From Stenotrophomonas sp. VV52 (lineage in GTDB: Bacteria > Pseudomonadota > Gammaproteobacteria > Xanthomonadales > Xanthomonadaceae), in contig NZ_PKQQ01000003.1 in assembly GCF_002893095.1 (NCBI RefSeq), forward strand, positions 372,001 through 436,000: a stretch of 64,000 nucleotides of DNA, given 5' to 3'. The translations under genes and the position numbers were made by a program. The notes under the pieces are model-generated. The model had not been told where the DNA came from, made no database searches, and saw only the letters and a program-made list of their open reading frames with translations. This document shows, one piece after another, positions 27,542-40,503 of the stretch (the stretch's first letter is position 1; each line of letters starts with the position of its first letter).

Positions 27542-28219
27542 TCAGTCCAGCATGCCAGACAGCAGCGGCACGAACGTGACCGGCGCCAGTACCTGCTGTT
27601 CGACACTGCCGTCTTCGCGGCGGGTGAGCTGGATCAGCGACTGCGCGCCCGGCCCGCCCACCGGCGCCACCAGGCGCCCGCCCACGGCCAGCTGCTCGAC
27701 CAATGCGTCCACCAGCGCCGACGCCGCGGCGGTGACCACGATGGCATCGAACGGACCGTGCTCGGCCCAGCCGACGCGGCCGTCGTCATGCTTGCTGCGG
27801 ATGTTCATGCCCAGCGCGCGGAAGCGCTTGCGCGCCTGGCGCAGCAGGTCGCCGATGCGCTCGACGGTGTAGACCTCCAGGCCCAGCGCGCCGAGTACGG
27901 CCGCCTGGTAACCCGAACCGGTGCCCACCTCGAGCACGCGCTTGGGGGCCGACTGCAGTACGGCTTCGGTCATCCGCGCCACCACCCACGGCTGCGAGAT
28001 GGTCTGCCCGTGGCCGATCGGCAATGCGGTGTCTTCGTAGGCGCGCGAGGCCAGCGCCTCGTCGATGAACAGGTGGCGCGGTACCACCCGGATCGCATTG
28101 AGGGTGGCTTCGTCGACGATGCCGCTTTCGCGCAGGCGTTCGACCAGTCGGTCGCGCACGCGCTGCGAGGTCATGCCGATCCCGACCGCTTCGGGTTGCA
28201 GGCGCAGGCGCTGGCTCAT
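27542..28219 (-). CDS. pcm: Protein-L-isoaspartate O-methyltransferase
   Basis: A SAM-dependent repair enzyme of 225 aa for isomerised Asp/Asn residues. It shows [19 protein letters not shown] (substrate region), [15 protein letters not shown] (SAM motif I) and [11 protein letters not shown]. The start overlaps the surE stop (ATGA). The surE-pcm-nlpD order is conserved across gammaproteobacteria. Confidence 0.97.
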   Translation of the reverse strand: MSQRLRLQPEAVGIGMTSQRVRDRLVERLRESGIVDEATLNAIRVVPRHLFIDEALASRAYEDTALPIGHGQTISQPWVVARMTEAVLQSAPKRVLEVGTGSGYQAAVLGALGLEVYTVERIGDLLRQARKRFRALGMNIRSKHDDGRVGWAEHGPFDAIVVTAAASALVDALVEQLAVGGRLVAPVGGPGAQSLIQLTRREDGSVEQQVLAPVTFVPLLSGMLD

Positions 28220-28995
28220 GCCGGGCGGTCCAGCGCGGCGGTCAGGCCGCCGACCCAGCTGGCGACCTTTTCCAGCGCCTGGTAGCGGGTCAGGTCGACC
28301 TGGATCGGGGTGATCGAGATGTAGCCGTTGCGCACCGCATGGAAGTCGGTGCCGGGGCCGGAGTCCTGTTCGCGACCGGCCGGGCCGATCCAGAACACTT
28401 CATTGCCGCGCGGGTCGCGCTGGGCGATGCAGCCTTCGGCGCGGTGGCGGTTGCCCAGCCGGGTGACTTCGAAGCCTCGCACCTCCGCCCACGGCAGGTC
28501 GGGCACGTTGACGTTGAGGATGGTGTCGGCCGGCAGCGGGTCGGCCTTGAGCCGGGTCACGATCTCGACCGCCGCGCGCGCGGCGGTTTCGAAGTTGCGC
28601 GGGTCGTGGTTGTGCGAGACCAGCGACATCGCCACCGCCGGCAGGCCGAGGAAACGCCCTTCCATCGCCGCCGAGACGGTGCCGGAATAGATGACGTCAT
28701 CGCCCAGGTTGGCCGCGTTGTTGATGCCGGAGACGACGATGTCCGGGTCGTACTCGAGCATGCCGGTCAGGGCCAGGTGCACGCAGTCGGTCGGGGTGCC
28801 GGCCACCGAGCAGGTGTAGTGGTCGATCCGCTTGACCCGCACCGGCAGGTCCAGGGTCAGCGAGTTGCTGGCGCCGGACCGGTCGCGGTCGGGGGCGACC
28901 ACCATCACGTCGTGGCCGGCCTCGCGCAGGACCGTGGCGAGCATCCTGATGCCCGGCGCGTCGACACCGTCGTCGTTGCTGACCAGGATCCGCAT
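28216..28995 (-). CDS. surE: 5'/3'-nucleotidase SurE
   Basis: A metal-dependent nucleotidase of 259 aa, classically a stationary-phase survival protein. It opens [16 protein letters not shown] with the two Asp metal ligands, followed by [12 protein letters not shown] and [21 protein letters not shown]. The ATG at 28995 is the family start although no Shine-Dalgarno is evident. truD, its usual upstream neighbour, is here separated from it by an smr gene on the other strand. Confidence 0.97.
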   Translation of the reverse strand: MRILVSNDDGVDAPGIRMLATVLREAGHDVMVVAPDRDRSGASNSLTLDLPVRVKRIDHYTCSVAGTPTDCVHLALTGMLEYDPDIVVSGINNAANLGDDVIYSGTVSAAMEGRFLGLPAVAMSLVSHNHDPRNFETAARAAVEIVTRLKADPLPADTILNVNVPDLPWAEVRGFEVTRLGNRHRAEGCIAQRDPRGNEVFWIGPAGREQDSGPGTDFHAVRNGYISITPIQVDLTRYQALEKVASWVGGLTAALDRPA

Positions 28996-29182
28996 CGGGG
29001 TTTTAACCGCTTGATTGTTCAAGACTTCATTTCCATCACTTTCCAGCGTTGGCGGGGCCGGCCTTCACCCGTTCCGGGATCACCGACCGCGCAAGTGCGT
29101 CAGCTATTGTGCCGCAAGCGGGCAGATCGGCCTACCCCGCCGGGAGGTAGGCAGGGCCGATCCGGGGCATTAGGCTGTACGC

Positions 29183-29722
29183 ATGTCACATCCTGAAGAC
29201 GAAGATCCGGCGGCGCTGTTCCGCGCGGCCATCGGCGAGGTCACGCCGCTGCGTAAACCGGTCGCCGCGCCGCCGGCCACGCCGCGGCCGAAGCCGCGCG
29301 CACGGATGGCCGAACAGGACGAAGATGCGGCACGCGGGGAGTTCGCCCGGCTGCTGCGCGACAGCAGCCCGCTGGAGGCCGGCGACACCGCCAGCTACCG
29401 GCGCGACAACCTGCCGGCACGGATGTTCCAGCGGCTCAAGCGTGGCCAGTATTCCGTGCAGGACGAGCTGGACCTGCACGGCGCCACCGTGGCCCAGGCC
29501 GAGACCCTGCTGCGCCAGTTCCTGCTCGAGGCGCACGCGCACGAGCATGGCTGCGTGCGGATCATCCACGGCAAGGGGTTGCAGTCGGACGGCGGCGCGC
29601 CGGTGTTGAAGAACCTGGTGGACCGGTTGCTGCGCCAGCGCAACGACGTGCTGGCGTTCCATTCGGCGCCGGCGGGGCAAGGCGGGACCGGCGCGGTGTT
29701 GGTGTTGTTGGCGAACAGGTAG
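29183..29722 (+). CDS. Smr-domain protein
   Basis: A protein of 179 aa with a disordered Pro/Arg-rich N-terminus and a C-terminal Smr domain (about 92-175). The domain shows the LDLHG motif and the HGKG loop (RIIHGKGLQSDGG) of MutS2/SmrA-type endonucleases. SmrB cleaves mRNA at stalled ribosome collisions in E. coli; assignment to that role is inference. It is transcribed opposite to surE and truD and lies between them. Confidence 0.9.
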   Translation: MSHPEDEDPAALFRAAIGEVTPLRKPVAAPPATPRPKPRARMAEQDEDAARGEFARLLRDSSPLEAGDTASYRRDNLPARMFQRLKRGQYSVQDELDLHGATVAQAETLLRQFLLEAHAHEHGCVRIIHGKGLQSDGGAPVLKNLVDRLLRQRNDVLAFHSAPAGQGGTGAVLVLLANR

Positions 29723-29734
29723 ATCGGGCGGTGC

Positions 29735-29753
29735 AGCCACGCAGGGCGTGGCT
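29735..29753. repeat. Short REP palindrome, AGCCACGCAGGGCGTGGCT type
   Basis: Third copy of the same 19-nt core, between the convergent smr and truD 3' ends. Confidence 0.7.
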
Positions 29754-29759
29754 GCGCCG

Positions 29760-30803
29760 TCACTCCGAGGCCGACACCCCGGCAACGTCATTCACCGGGC
29801 CCAGCTCATGCAGCACCGCCGTCGCATAACACCCCGGCGGCAGCGCAAACGTCAGCTCCAGTACGTCCGCTTCCAGCCAACGATGCTGCAGGTTCGCCGG
29901 TCGCAGCCGCAGCGCGCGCCGCTCCTGCTTCAACCGTGCACCTTCCAGCCCCGCGCGCAGCTGCAACGACTGCTCGTCGCTGATCGCCGCCAGCTCCAGC
30001 GCGGCGGCGTCGCCGCTGCTGCGCAGCTCACCCTCGCCCCACAATGGGCCGCTCGGATGGATGTCGAACCGGCCCAGGCGGTCGGCCAGCAGGTCGGTCC
30101 ACGGTTCGGGCCCGAACACGCTGCGGCTGCCGTCCAGCATCCACACTTCGCCGTCCAGCGGCGCGTCCCAGTTGCCCTGCGCCACGCGTTCGGCCAACAC
30201 CTGGTTGAACAGCGCCGAACGGGCGGCCGAGAGCAGCAGCGAGCGCTGGTCGGGGCGCATCCGGCGGCCGCCGAACATCGCCAGCGCGGCCGCCACGTTG
30301 CCGCCGTCGCGACCGAAGCGCTGTTCGCCAAACCAGTTCGGCAACCCGCGCGCGGCGATCAGCGACAGGCGTTCGTCGATCGCCTTCGCATCGCCCTGCA
30401 CGTTGCGCAGCACCAGCCGGAACCGGTTGCCGGCCAGCGCACCGCGCTGCAGCTTGCGGTTGTGCCAGGTCGACTCGAGCACCTCCACTTCGTCGGAGGC
30501 CAGCGCTGCTATGTCCGGCGCGACGCGCTTGGGCAGGTGCACGCTGAAGCGCTGGGTGGTGACCGCATGGCGGTCCTTCATACCGGCAAAGCTGACCCCC
30601 ATCTCCGGCAAGCCGGCCCACTTGGCCAGCAGCTTGGCCACGTGCACGGTGTTGGCGCCGCGCTTGCGGATGGTCAGCAGCAGGTGCTCGCCCTCCCCGC
30701 TCGGCTCGAACGCGGGCAGCTCGTCGACCTGGAAATCCTCCGGCGCGGTGCGGATGTCGGCGCGCAGCAGCGGCGCGCCGAACGCCAGCGGCAGCGGAAT
30801 CAC
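29760..30803 (-). CDS. truD: tRNA pseudouridine(13) synthase
   Basis: An enzyme of 347 aa that makes pseudouridine 13 in tRNA-Glu. Motifs include [34 protein letters not shown] with the catalytic Asp in MKDR, and [15 protein letters not shown]. The start is a GTG at 30803 overlapping the ispF stop (GTGA). It belongs to the ispD-ispF-truD operon. Confidence 0.96.
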   Translation of the reverse strand: MIPLPLAFGAPLLRADIRTAPEDFQVDELPAFEPSGEGEHLLLTIRKRGANTVHVAKLLAKWAGLPEMGVSFAGMKDRHAVTTQRFSVHLPKRVAPDIAALASDEVEVLESTWHNRKLQRGALAGNRFRLVLRNVQGDAKAIDERLSLIAARGLPNWFGEQRFGRDGGNVAAALAMFGGRRMRPDQRSLLLSAARSALFNQVLAERVAQGNWDAPLDGEVWMLDGSRSVFGPEPWTDLLADRLGRFDIHPSGPLWGEGELRSSGDAAALELAAISDEQSLQLRAGLEGARLKQERRALRLRPANLQHRWLEADVLELTFALPPGCYATAVLHELGPVNDVAGVSASE

Positions 30804-31294
30804 AGCGCCACCAGCAGCACGACGGCCTGCGCGGCGATGCCTTCGCCGCGCCCGGTGAAGCCGAGCTTCTCCGAGGTAGTGGCCTTGACGCTGACCGCAT
30901 CCAGGGCGATCCCGAGCACGCCGGCAATGCGCTCGCGCATCGCCAGCGCGTGCGGGCCGACCTTGGGGCGTTCGCAGATCACCGTGATGTCGGTGTTGCC
31001 GACCTGCCAGCCGCGCTCGCGCAGCAGGCTGTTGCAGTGTTCCAGGAAGCGGCTGCTGTCGGCGTCCTTCCAGCGCATGTCCGAGGGCGGGAAGTGCTGG
31101 CCGATGTCGCCCAGCGACAGCGCGCCGAGCATGGCATCGCACAGCGCGTGCAGGATCACGTCGCCGTCGCTGTGGGCGAGCACGCCGCAGCTGTGGTCGA
31201 CGCGGATGCCGCCGAGCATGATGTGGTCGCCCTCGCCGAAGGCGTGGACGTCATAACCCTGGCCGATGCGGACGGGTGGAAACGGGGTGTTCAT
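30800..31294 (-). CDS. ispF: 2-C-methyl-D-erythritol 2,4-cyclodiphosphate synthase
   Basis: A trimeric MEP-pathway enzyme of 164 aa. Metal and substrate motifs are [32 protein letters not shown] and [19 protein letters not shown]. It lies 37 bp downstream of ispD and is coupled to truD. Confidence 0.98.
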   Translation of the reverse strand: MNTPFPPVRIGQGYDVHAFGEGDHIMLGGIRVDHSCGVLAHSDGDVILHALCDAMLGALSLGDIGQHFPPSDMRWKDADSSRFLEHCNSLLRERGWQVGNTDITVICERPKVGPHALAMRERIAGVLGIALDAVSVKATTSEKLGFTGRGEGIAAQAVVLLVAL

Positions 31295-31331
31295 GGCAAA
31301 AACCTGCAGTAATGGGCGACGCGCGGCGGAC

Positions 31332-32027
31332 TCAGGCCCCGCGGCGCCACAGCTCGAATTCGAAACGTGACAGATCGGCCGGGGTGGTGACCTTGAAGTT
31401 GTCTTCGTTGCCCTCGACCAGTAACGGACGCAGCCCCTGCCGCTCCATCGCCATGGCCTCGTCGGTCACTTCGACGCCAGCGCCGGCCGCGTCCTGCAGC
31501 GCGCGGGCCAGCTGGTGGCGGCGGAACAGCTGCGGGGTCAGCGCACGCCACAGGCGCGCGCGCGGCTCGGTGCCGTCGATGCCGCCGTCGTCGCCGGCAC
31601 GCTTGAGGGTGTCGCGCACCGGCGCGGCCAGGATCGCCCCGACCGGGTCGTTGCGCCCCACTTCCAGCAGGCGGCCCAGGTCGGCTGCGGCCAGGTTCGG
31701 CCGCGCGGCGTCGTGGACCAGCACGAAATCGTCGGCGCGCACGCTGTCGGGCAGCGCGTGCAAACCGGCCAGCACCGATTCGGCGCGGGTCGCACCGCCG
31801 GTGCAGGTCAGGATCGGCTTGTCGGCCAGCGACTGCCAGCCCGGCCAGTCGGCGTCATGCTCGGCGATCACCACCATCACCCCGGCCACGACCGGGTGCG
31901 AGAGCAGCGCTTCCAGGGTGTGGGCGAGCAGCACCCGGTCGCCGGCGACCAGGTATTGCTTGGGCACCGGTCCACCGAAACGGGTGCCACGGCCAGCGGC
32001 CGGGACCACGGCCCAGACGCTGCCCAT
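31332..32027 (-). CDS. ispD: 2-C-methyl-D-erythritol 4-phosphate cytidylyltransferase
   Basis: A MEP-pathway enzyme of 231 aa that transfers CMP to MEP. It has the nucleotidyl motif [25 protein letters not shown], and [11 protein letters not shown] near the C-terminus. The ATG overlaps the ftsB stop (TGATG). Confidence 0.97.
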   Translation of the reverse strand: MGSVWAVVPAAGRGTRFGGPVPKQYLVAGDRVLLAHTLEALLSHPVVAGVMVVIAEHDADWPGWQSLADKPILTCTGGATRAESVLAGLHALPDSVRADDFVLVHDAARPNLAAADLGRLLEVGRNDPVGAILAAPVRDTLKRAGDDGGIDGTEPRARLWRALTPQLFRRHQLARALQDAAGAGVEVTDEAMAMERQGLRPLLVEGNEDNFKVTTPADLSRFEFELWRRGA

Positions 32028-32377
32028 CAGGGCACTTCCTGGTGCGGCGCGTTCGGGTCGGCCACCTGGGTCGGCGCGCGCGGCGCCGCCACCGGGGCGT
32101 TTTCGACCACGCGATAGAACTTCTCGCCGGGCTTGATCATCCCCAGCTCGCTGCGCGCGCGTTCCTCGATGGCGGCCTCGCCTTCCTTGAGGTCCTTGAC
32201 CTCGGCCGCCAACGCGTCATTGCGCTGCTGCAGGCCTTCGTTGTCGCGCTTCTGGGCTTCGACCTGGGCTTCGAGCGTCATCACTTCTCCCGAATTGCCC
32301 GGGCCGAACCAGAAGCGGTACTGCAGCCATGCCAGCAGTACCGCGAGCACCAGCAGCAGCCAGCGCCAGTTGCGCAT
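32027..32377 (-). CDS. ftsB: Cell division protein FtsB
   Basis: A bitopic protein of 116 aa with a short cytoplasmic N-terminus, one membrane helix (about 6-21) and a periplasmic coiled coil (about 35-75, [20 protein letters not shown]). The [14 protein letters not shown] segment typical of the FtsB end follows. FtsB joins FtsL and FtsQ in the divisome. The C-terminal Pro/Ala tail is longer than in E. coli FtsB. It is 5 bases downstream of eno. Confidence 0.95.
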   Translation of the reverse strand: MRNWRWLLLVLAVLLAWLQYRFWFGPGNSGEVMTLEAQVEAQKRDNEGLQQRNDALAAEVKDLKEGEAAIEERARSELGMIKPGEKFYRVVENAPVAAPRAPTQVADPNAPHQEVP

Positions 32378-32382
32378 GCGGG

Positions 32383-35616
<3,234 letters not shown>

Positions 35617-35680
35617 GTACTGCTCCCGGAAAGCGATAGTTTACAGAGTGAAGCGCCCAAGCCCAAGGGGGCTGGAACGA

Positions 35681-35706
35681 AGACGCCCCGGCAAGCCGGG
35701 GCGTCT
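35681..35706 (-). terminator. Terminator of the small exported protein gene
   Basis: AGACGCCCCGGC / GCCGGGGCGTCT with an AA loop starts 20 bases after the stop of the 80-aa gene and is followed by TTCGTTCC on the minus strand. Confidence 0.75.
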
Positions 35707-35725
35707 GGGGGGCCAGGAAGCGGGT

Positions 35726-35968
35726 TCAGCGCTTCTTCTTGGCCTCTTCTTCCTCTTCCTGCTGCGGCGCCTGCTGGCCCTTGGCCTTCATTTCGGCGGT
35801 GGCAGCGGCACGGCGCTTGGCCTTGGCGTCGGCTTCGGACTGGGCCTTGGCCTCGGCCTGGTCGCCCTGCTGCGCGGTGGACTGGCCCTGTCCGGCGTTC
35901 TGGGCCATGGCCAGCGGCACGGCCACGACGGCGGCGGCAATGGCGACGATGGTCAGGAACTTCTTCAT
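35726..35968 (-). CDS. Small exported low-complexity protein
   Basis: A protein of 80 aa with a clear signal peptide (MKKFLTIVAIAAAVVAVPLAMAQ, quoted as 1-23, cleavage after AMA). The mature part of about 58 residues is composed almost only of Gln, Ala, Lys, Glu and Asp, and ends in an acidic then basic run (EEEEE...KKKR). The pattern predicts a disordered or single-helix periplasmic peptide. GGAGAC lies before the ATG. It is monocistronic with its own terminator. No family is recognised. Confidence 0.75.
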   Translation of the reverse strand: MKKFLTIVAIAAAVVAVPLAMAQNAGQGQSTAQQGDQAEAKAQSEADAKAKRRAAATAEMKAKGQQAPQQEEEEEAKKKR

Positions 35969-36107
35969 GGGGAGGTCTCCTCGCTATGGCTGGGGTGGTA
36001 CGTGGCCATTCTATCGCGGGGTGTTCGGCCGCCCCCTGAACGTGTGGCGTGCAAAAAAGCCGCCCAGACCGCAAACTTCGCCGTCGCTTTGCGCAATCTG
36101 AAGACCG

Positions 36108-37997
36108 ATGAACACCCGTTATAACGCCGCCGATATTGAAGTCCTGTCTGGCCTGGACCCGGTCAAGCGCCGTCCCGGCATGTACACCGACACCGCCCGC
36201 CCGAACCACCTGGCGCAGGAAGTGATCGACAACGCCGTGGACGAGGCCCTGGCCGGGCATGCCCGGACGGTCGAGGTCACCCTGTACAAGGACGGCAGCT
36301 GCGAGGTCAGCGATGACGGCCGCGGCATGCCGGTGGACATCCACCCGGAAGAGAAGATCCCGGGCGTGGAGCTGATCCTGACCCGGCTGCATGCGGGCGG
36401 CAAATTCAGCAACAAGAACTACACGTTCTCCGGCGGCCTGCACGGCGTGGGCGTGAGCGTGGTCAATGCGCTGTCGACGCTGGTGGAAGTGCACATCAAG
36501 CGCGAGGGCAGCGAGCACCGCATCACCTTCCGCAACGGCGACCGCGCCACGCCGCTGGAAGTGGTGGGCAGCGTCGGCAAGAAGAATACCGGCACCCGGG
36601 TGCGCTTCTGGGCCGACCCGAAGTACTTCGATACGCCCAAGTACAACCTGCGGGCGCTGCGCCACCTGCTGCGCGCCAAGGCGGTGCTGTGCCCGGGCCT
36701 GACCGTGAAGCTGCGCGACGAGGCCACCGACGAGCAGGACACCTGGTATTTCGAGGACGGCCTGAGCGATTACCTGAAGGCGGAGCTGGGCGAGCGCGAG
36801 ATGCTGCCGGCGGACCTGTTCGTGGGGTCGCTGAAGAAGGACACCGAGGTGGTGGACTGGGCGGTGGCGTGGCTGCCGGAAGGCGAGCTGGTCCAGGAAA
36901 GCTACGTGAACCTGATTCCGACCGCGCAGCACGGTACGCATGCGAACGGTCTGCGCACGGGCCTGACCGAGGCGCTGCGCGAGTTCTGCGACTTCCGCAA
37001 CCTGTTGCCGCGCGGGGTGAAGCTGGCCCCGGAAGATGTCTGGGACCGGGTCTCGTTCGTGCTGTCGCTGAAGATGACCGACCCGCAGTTCAGCGGGCAG
37101 ACCAAGGAGCGGCTGTCGTCGCGCCAGGCGGCGGGGTTCGTGGAGGGCGCGGCGCATGACGCTTTCAGCTTGCTGCTGAACCAGAACGTGGCGCTGGGCG
37201 AGCAGATCGCGCAGCTGGCGATCGAACGTGCCAGTGCGCGCCTGAAGACCGAGAAGCTGGTGGTACGCAAGAAGGTCACGCAGGGCCCTGCCCTGCCGGG
37301 CAAGCTGGCGGACTGCATCAGCCAGGACCTGTCGCGCACGGAACTGTTCCTGGTGGAAGGCGACTCGGCGGGCGGTAGTGCCAAGCAGGCGCGCGACAAG
37401 GACTTCCAGGCGATCATGCCGCTGCGCGGCAAGATCCTGAACACGTGGGAGGTGTCGTCGGGCAGCGTGCTGGCGTCGGAGGAAGTGCACAACCTGGCGA
37501 TCGCGATCGGCTGCGATCCGGGCAAGGAGGACATCACCGGGCTGCGTTACGGCAAGGTGGTGATCCTGGCGGACGCGGACTCGGACGGGTTGCACATTGC
37601 GACGCTGCTGACGGCGCTGTTCCTGAAGCACTTCCCGGCGCTGGTGGACGCGGGCCACGTGTTCGTGGCGATGCCGCCGCTGTTCCGCGTGGACGTGGGC
37701 AAGCAGGTGTTCTACGCGCTGGACGAGGAAGAAAAGCGTTCGCTGCTGGACAAGATCGAGCGGGAAAAGATCAAGGGCCAGGTCAGCGTGACGCGCTTCA
37801 AGGGCCTGGGCGAAATGAATCCGCAGCAGCTGCGCGAGTCGACGATCCACCCGGATACGCGCCGCCTGGTGCAGCTGACCATCGACGACGGCGAGCAGAC
37901 CAGCGCGCTGATGGACATGCTGCTGGCCAAGAAGCGCGCCAGCGACCGCAAGCAGTGGCTGGAGAACAAGGGCGACCTGGCTTCGCTGGAAGTCTGA
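36108..37997 (+). CDS. parE: DNA topoisomerase IV subunit B
   Basis: A protein of 629 aa with an N-terminal GHKL ATPase (EVIDNAVDEALAGH, DDGRGMPVDIH, GGLHGVGVSVVNALS), a transducer domain and a C-terminal TOPRIM domain (LVEGDSAGGSAKQARD, DADSDGLHIATL). ParE with ParC decatenates daughter chromosomes. The length and the YFED and DTWYF segments favour ParE over GyrB. It stands alone with a strong terminator. Confidence 0.96.
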   Translation: MNTRYNAADIEVLSGLDPVKRRPGMYTDTARPNHLAQEVIDNAVDEALAGHARTVEVTLYKDGSCEVSDDGRGMPVDIHPEEKIPGVELILTRLHAGGKFSNKNYTFSGGLHGVGVSVVNALSTLVEVHIKREGSEHRITFRNGDRATPLEVVGSVGKKNTGTRVRFWADPKYFDTPKYNLRALRHLLRAKAVLCPGLTVKLRDEATDEQDTWYFEDGLSDYLKAELGEREMLPADLFVGSLKKDTEVVDWAVAWLPEGELVQESYVNLIPTAQHGTHANGLRTGLTEALREFCDFRNLLPRGVKLAPEDVWDRVSFVLSLKMTDPQFSGQTKERLSSRQAAGFVEGAAHDAFSLLLNQNVALGEQIAQLAIERASARLKTEKLVVRKKVTQGPALPGKLADCISQDLSRTELFLVEGDSAGGSAKQARDKDFQAIMPLRGKILNTWEVSSGSVLASEEVHNLAIAIGCDPGKEDITGLRYGKVVILADADSDGLHIATLLTALFLKHFPALVDAGHVFVAMPPLFRVDVGKQVFYALDEEEKRSLLDKIEREKIKGQVSVTRFKGLGEMNPQQLRESTIHPDTRRLVQLTIDDGEQTSALMDMLLAKKRASDRKQWLENKGDLASLEV

Positions 37998-38005
37998 GGG
38001 CTACG

Positions 38006-38030
38006 AAAAACCCGCTTCGGCGGGTTTTTT
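38006..38030 (+). terminator. Terminator of parE
   Basis: AAAAACCCGC / GCGGGTTTTTT with a TTCG tetraloop starts 9 bases after the parE stop. Confidence 0.93.
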
Positions 38031-38054
38031 GTTGCCCGGTATTGGCTGACGACC

Positions 38055-38518
38055 GTAGAGCCGGGCTCTGCCCGGCTGCTGTTGGATTCAGGCGAACAGC
38101 CGCAGGGTGCGCGGCTTCCCTGGCTTGGGCCGCCCGGTGCCGGTTTGCGGGGTCGCCGCAAGTACGTCCGTGTAGGCTACGCGGACGCCATCCATGGCGC
38201 CGAGTCCCCCGCAAACCGACCCCGGGCGACCCTTTGACAGTGGGCCGGTGGCCACGGGAAACGCGGGCGCCGGCAGTCGGCCGACGTGTCGACCATCGGT
38301 CGACACACCGGCTTTTCCCATGGCTGCCGACGCACGGTCGATGGGCCGGCGGGTGGGGGGTACGGGACCGTGAAGGCACATGGATGTGCCGCCCGAGCCT
38401 AACGGGAGATTTAAGGCGTGTCCCGTACCCCCCACCCGCCGGCCCAACACCAGGGAATCTCTCCGCCGAGGGCTGTTCGCCTGAATCCAACAGCGAGCCG
38501 GGCAGAGCCCGGCTCTAC
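38055..38518. repeat. Composite palindromic repeat locus 2
   Basis: This gene-free stretch between parE and pitA repeats the architecture of 91-672. It has a GTAG-type REP (38055-38077, GTAGAGCCGGGCTCTGCCCGG), a long inverted repeat with CCGGTTTGCGGGG and CCCCGCAAACCG-type arms around CCATCCATGGCG, and a GTCGACC/GGTCGAC palindrome (about 38288-38308). A second long inverted repeat follows (about 38350-38372 with 38424-38446, arms around GGTGGGGGGTACGGGA), then the mirrored REP ending CTAC (38496-38518). The loop of the second inverted repeat is the exact reverse complement of the loop at 182-235. Confidence 0.8.
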
Positions 38519-38536
38519 CGGATCTCATGCAATCCG

Positions 38537-38563
38537 AGGAGCCGGCCGGCGGCCGGCACTACC
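38537..38563. repeat. SMAG-type REP palindrome
   Basis: GGAGCCGGCCGGC / GCCGGC...ACTAC is a GTAG-type palindrome in reverse orientation, beside the pitA terminator. The same type occurs at 47268-47336. Confidence 0.75.
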
Positions 38564-38573
38564 GGGTCGAACA

Positions 38574-38604
38574 CAAAAAACCCGGCCGGAGCCGGGTTTT
38601 TTTG
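38574..38604. terminator. Terminator of pitA
   Basis: AAAAAACCCGGC / GCCGGGTTTTTT with a CGGA loop stands 19 bases beyond the pitA stop, with A and T tracts on both sides. Confidence 0.93.
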
Positions 38605-38622
38605 TGGCTTAGACCAGACCGA

Positions 38623-39744
38623 TCAGGCCCAGCCGAACAGCTCGAACAGCTTGAGGATCAGGTAGGCGCAGCCGCCGGCGGCCGGGATGGTGAGGATCCA
38701 GGCCCAGACGATGCGCTCGATCACGCCGAACCGCAGCGAGCGCGGGTTCTTGGCGTAACCCACGCCCATGATCGCGGTGGAGATGCTGTGCGTGGTCGAG
38801 ACCGGCATGCCGAAGTGCGCGGCCAGGGTCAGGATCGTCGCCGAGCTGGTTTCCGCCGCGAAACCGTGGATCGGGTGCAGCTTGACCATCTTGTGGCCCA
38901 GCGTCTTGATGATCTTCCAGCCGCCCGACGCCGTACCGGCCGCCATCACCACCGCACAGGTCAGCACGATCCACATCGCGATGCCCTCGCCCGCGTGCGC
39001 GTCCGGGTGCATGAACGCCAGCCACGACGGCAGGTCGTTCAGCGCACCGGTCGCTTCCGCGCCGATCAGCGTCATCGCGATGATGCCCATCGTCTTCTGC
39101 GCATCGTTGTGGCCGTGCGCGAAGCCCATGTAGGCCGCCGACACGATCTGCGCCTTGCCGAAGAACGCATTGACGATGCGCGGCCGTGCCATCCGGCCCA
39201 GCCAGCCACCGGCTTTGGCCATGCCCGCGATGATCGCCCACAGCAGCAGCATCACCAGGATGCCGAGCAGGAAGCCCGCGATCGGCGAGGTGATCATCGG
39301 CAGGAACACCTTCCACAGCAGGCCCTTGTTCTGTGCCCACGTGCCGATCCGCTCGGACCAGATCAGCGCGTCCCAGTTGTTGTGCGCCGCTGCCAGGCCC
39401 GCACCGCACAGGCCACCGATCAAGGCGTGCGAGGACGAGGACGGCAGTCCCTTCCACCACGTGATCAGGTTCCAGATGATGCCGCCCAGCAGCGCGCACA
39501 GGATCACCTGCGGCGTCACGTCGACCACGTTGGTGTTGATCAGGCCCGACGCGATGGTCAGTGCCACCGCCGTGCCGGTGAGCGCGCCGATGAGGTTCAT
39601 GAAAGCGGCCAGCATCACCGCCCAGCCGGGCGAGAGCACCTTGGTCGCCACTACCGTGGCGATGGAGTTGGCGGTGTCGTGGAAGCCGTTGATGAACTCG
39701 AAGACGAGCGCGGCCAGGATCACCACCAGAACGAGGGTCAGCAT
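38623..39744 (-). CDS. pitA: Inorganic phosphate transporter, PiT family
   Basis: A membrane protein of 373 aa with about ten hydrophobic segments. It carries the duplicated PiT signature: EFINGFHDTANSIATVV near the N-terminus and GFAHGHNDAQKTMGI in the second half. It should import phosphate (as metal-phosphate) by proton symport. It lies 13 bp downstream of a DUF47 gene on the same strand, the usual pairing. Confidence 0.95.
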   Translation of the reverse strand: MLTLVLVVILAALVFEFINGFHDTANSIATVVATKVLSPGWAVMLAAFMNLIGALTGTAVALTIASGLINTNVVDVTPQVILCALLGGIIWNLITWWKGLPSSSSHALIGGLCGAGLAAAHNNWDALIWSERIGTWAQNKGLLWKVFLPMITSPIAGFLLGILVMLLLWAIIAGMAKAGGWLGRMARPRIVNAFFGKAQIVSAAYMGFAHGHNDAQKTMGIIAMTLIGAEATGALNDLPSWLAFMHPDAHAGEGIAMWIVLTCAVVMAAGTASGGWKIIKTLGHKMVKLHPIHGFAAETSSATILTLAAHFGMPVSTTHSISTAIMGVGYAKNPRSLRFGVIERIVWAWILTIPAAGGCAYLILKLFELFGWA

Positions 39745-39757
39745 GCTGTGGCGTCCG

Positions 39758-40384
39758 TCAGCTGTTCTTCAGCACGATCTGGTACGCCACCACGCCCGCC
39801 TCGCGGCAGCGGTCGATGGCCTTTTCCAGGATCTCGAAGAACTCCTTGAGCAGGAACATCTGCAGGTTGTCCAGGCGACCGGAATAGATGTCGCGGTACA
39901 GCTCCAGCATCAGCCGGTCCGCTTCGTTCTCCAGCGCGCGCAGCTTCTCGTTGAGCGCCGTCATCCGGTCCAGGTTCATGTGGCGCAGGTCGCTGACCAT
40001 CTCCACCACCACGCTGGCCGCCTGCTCCAGCATCGCCGCGCGCGGCGCGAAGTCGATGTGCTCCAGGTGCTTGGTCGCCAGCGAGTAGCGGTCGGCGAAC
40101 TTCTCGACCTGCTTGGGAATCTTGTACAGCGCCGAACCCAGCGCTTCGATGTCCTCGCGCTCGATCGGGGTCATGAAGCTGTCCACCAGCGCCTGGCTGA
40201 TCTTGTCCGACGCCGCGCGCTCGCGCAGGCGGGCCAGCTTGAACGCGTCCAGCGCCGGCTGGCGGTCCGCTTCGCGCAGCATCGAATGCAGCGCCTTGGC
40301 GCTGTCGTGGGCGGCCTGGGCAGCCTCGTCCAGCAGGGTGTAGAACTGTTTGCCGGAGCCGAAAATGGTCTGCAGAGAGAACAT
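39758..40384 (-). CDS. DUF47 (PhoU-like) Pit accessory protein
   Basis: An all-helical PhoU-like protein of 208 aa opening MFSLQTIFGSGKQFYTLLDEAA, with EREDIEALGSALYKIPKQVEKFADR (acidic metal-binding region) and ALENEADRLMLELYRDI. DUF47 proteins are encoded beside PiT transporters and modulate them. This gene is the first of the pair with pitA. Confidence 0.94.
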   Translation of the reverse strand: MFSLQTIFGSGKQFYTLLDEAAQAAHDSAKALHSMLREADRQPALDAFKLARLRERAASDKISQALVDSFMTPIEREDIEALGSALYKIPKQVEKFADRYSLATKHLEHIDFAPRAAMLEQAASVVVEMVSDLRHMNLDRMTALNEKLRALENEADRLMLELYRDIYSGRLDNLQMFLLKEFFEILEKAIDRCREAGVVAYQIVLKNS

Positions 40385-40503
40385 TGAGAAACCTATTCGC
40401 CGTCGAGGAAGGACGGCACCGGGCGGAATTATGACGGTTTGATGTCCAAACTGGGTACTCCCGTCGTCTTCACACCGTCTCCGGGCTCCCTGAACGACCC
40501 TGT

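Noticed and set aside
38088..38612. Open frames between parE and pitA
   Set aside because: They lie wholly in palindromic repeats and a terminator, with no ribosome sites.
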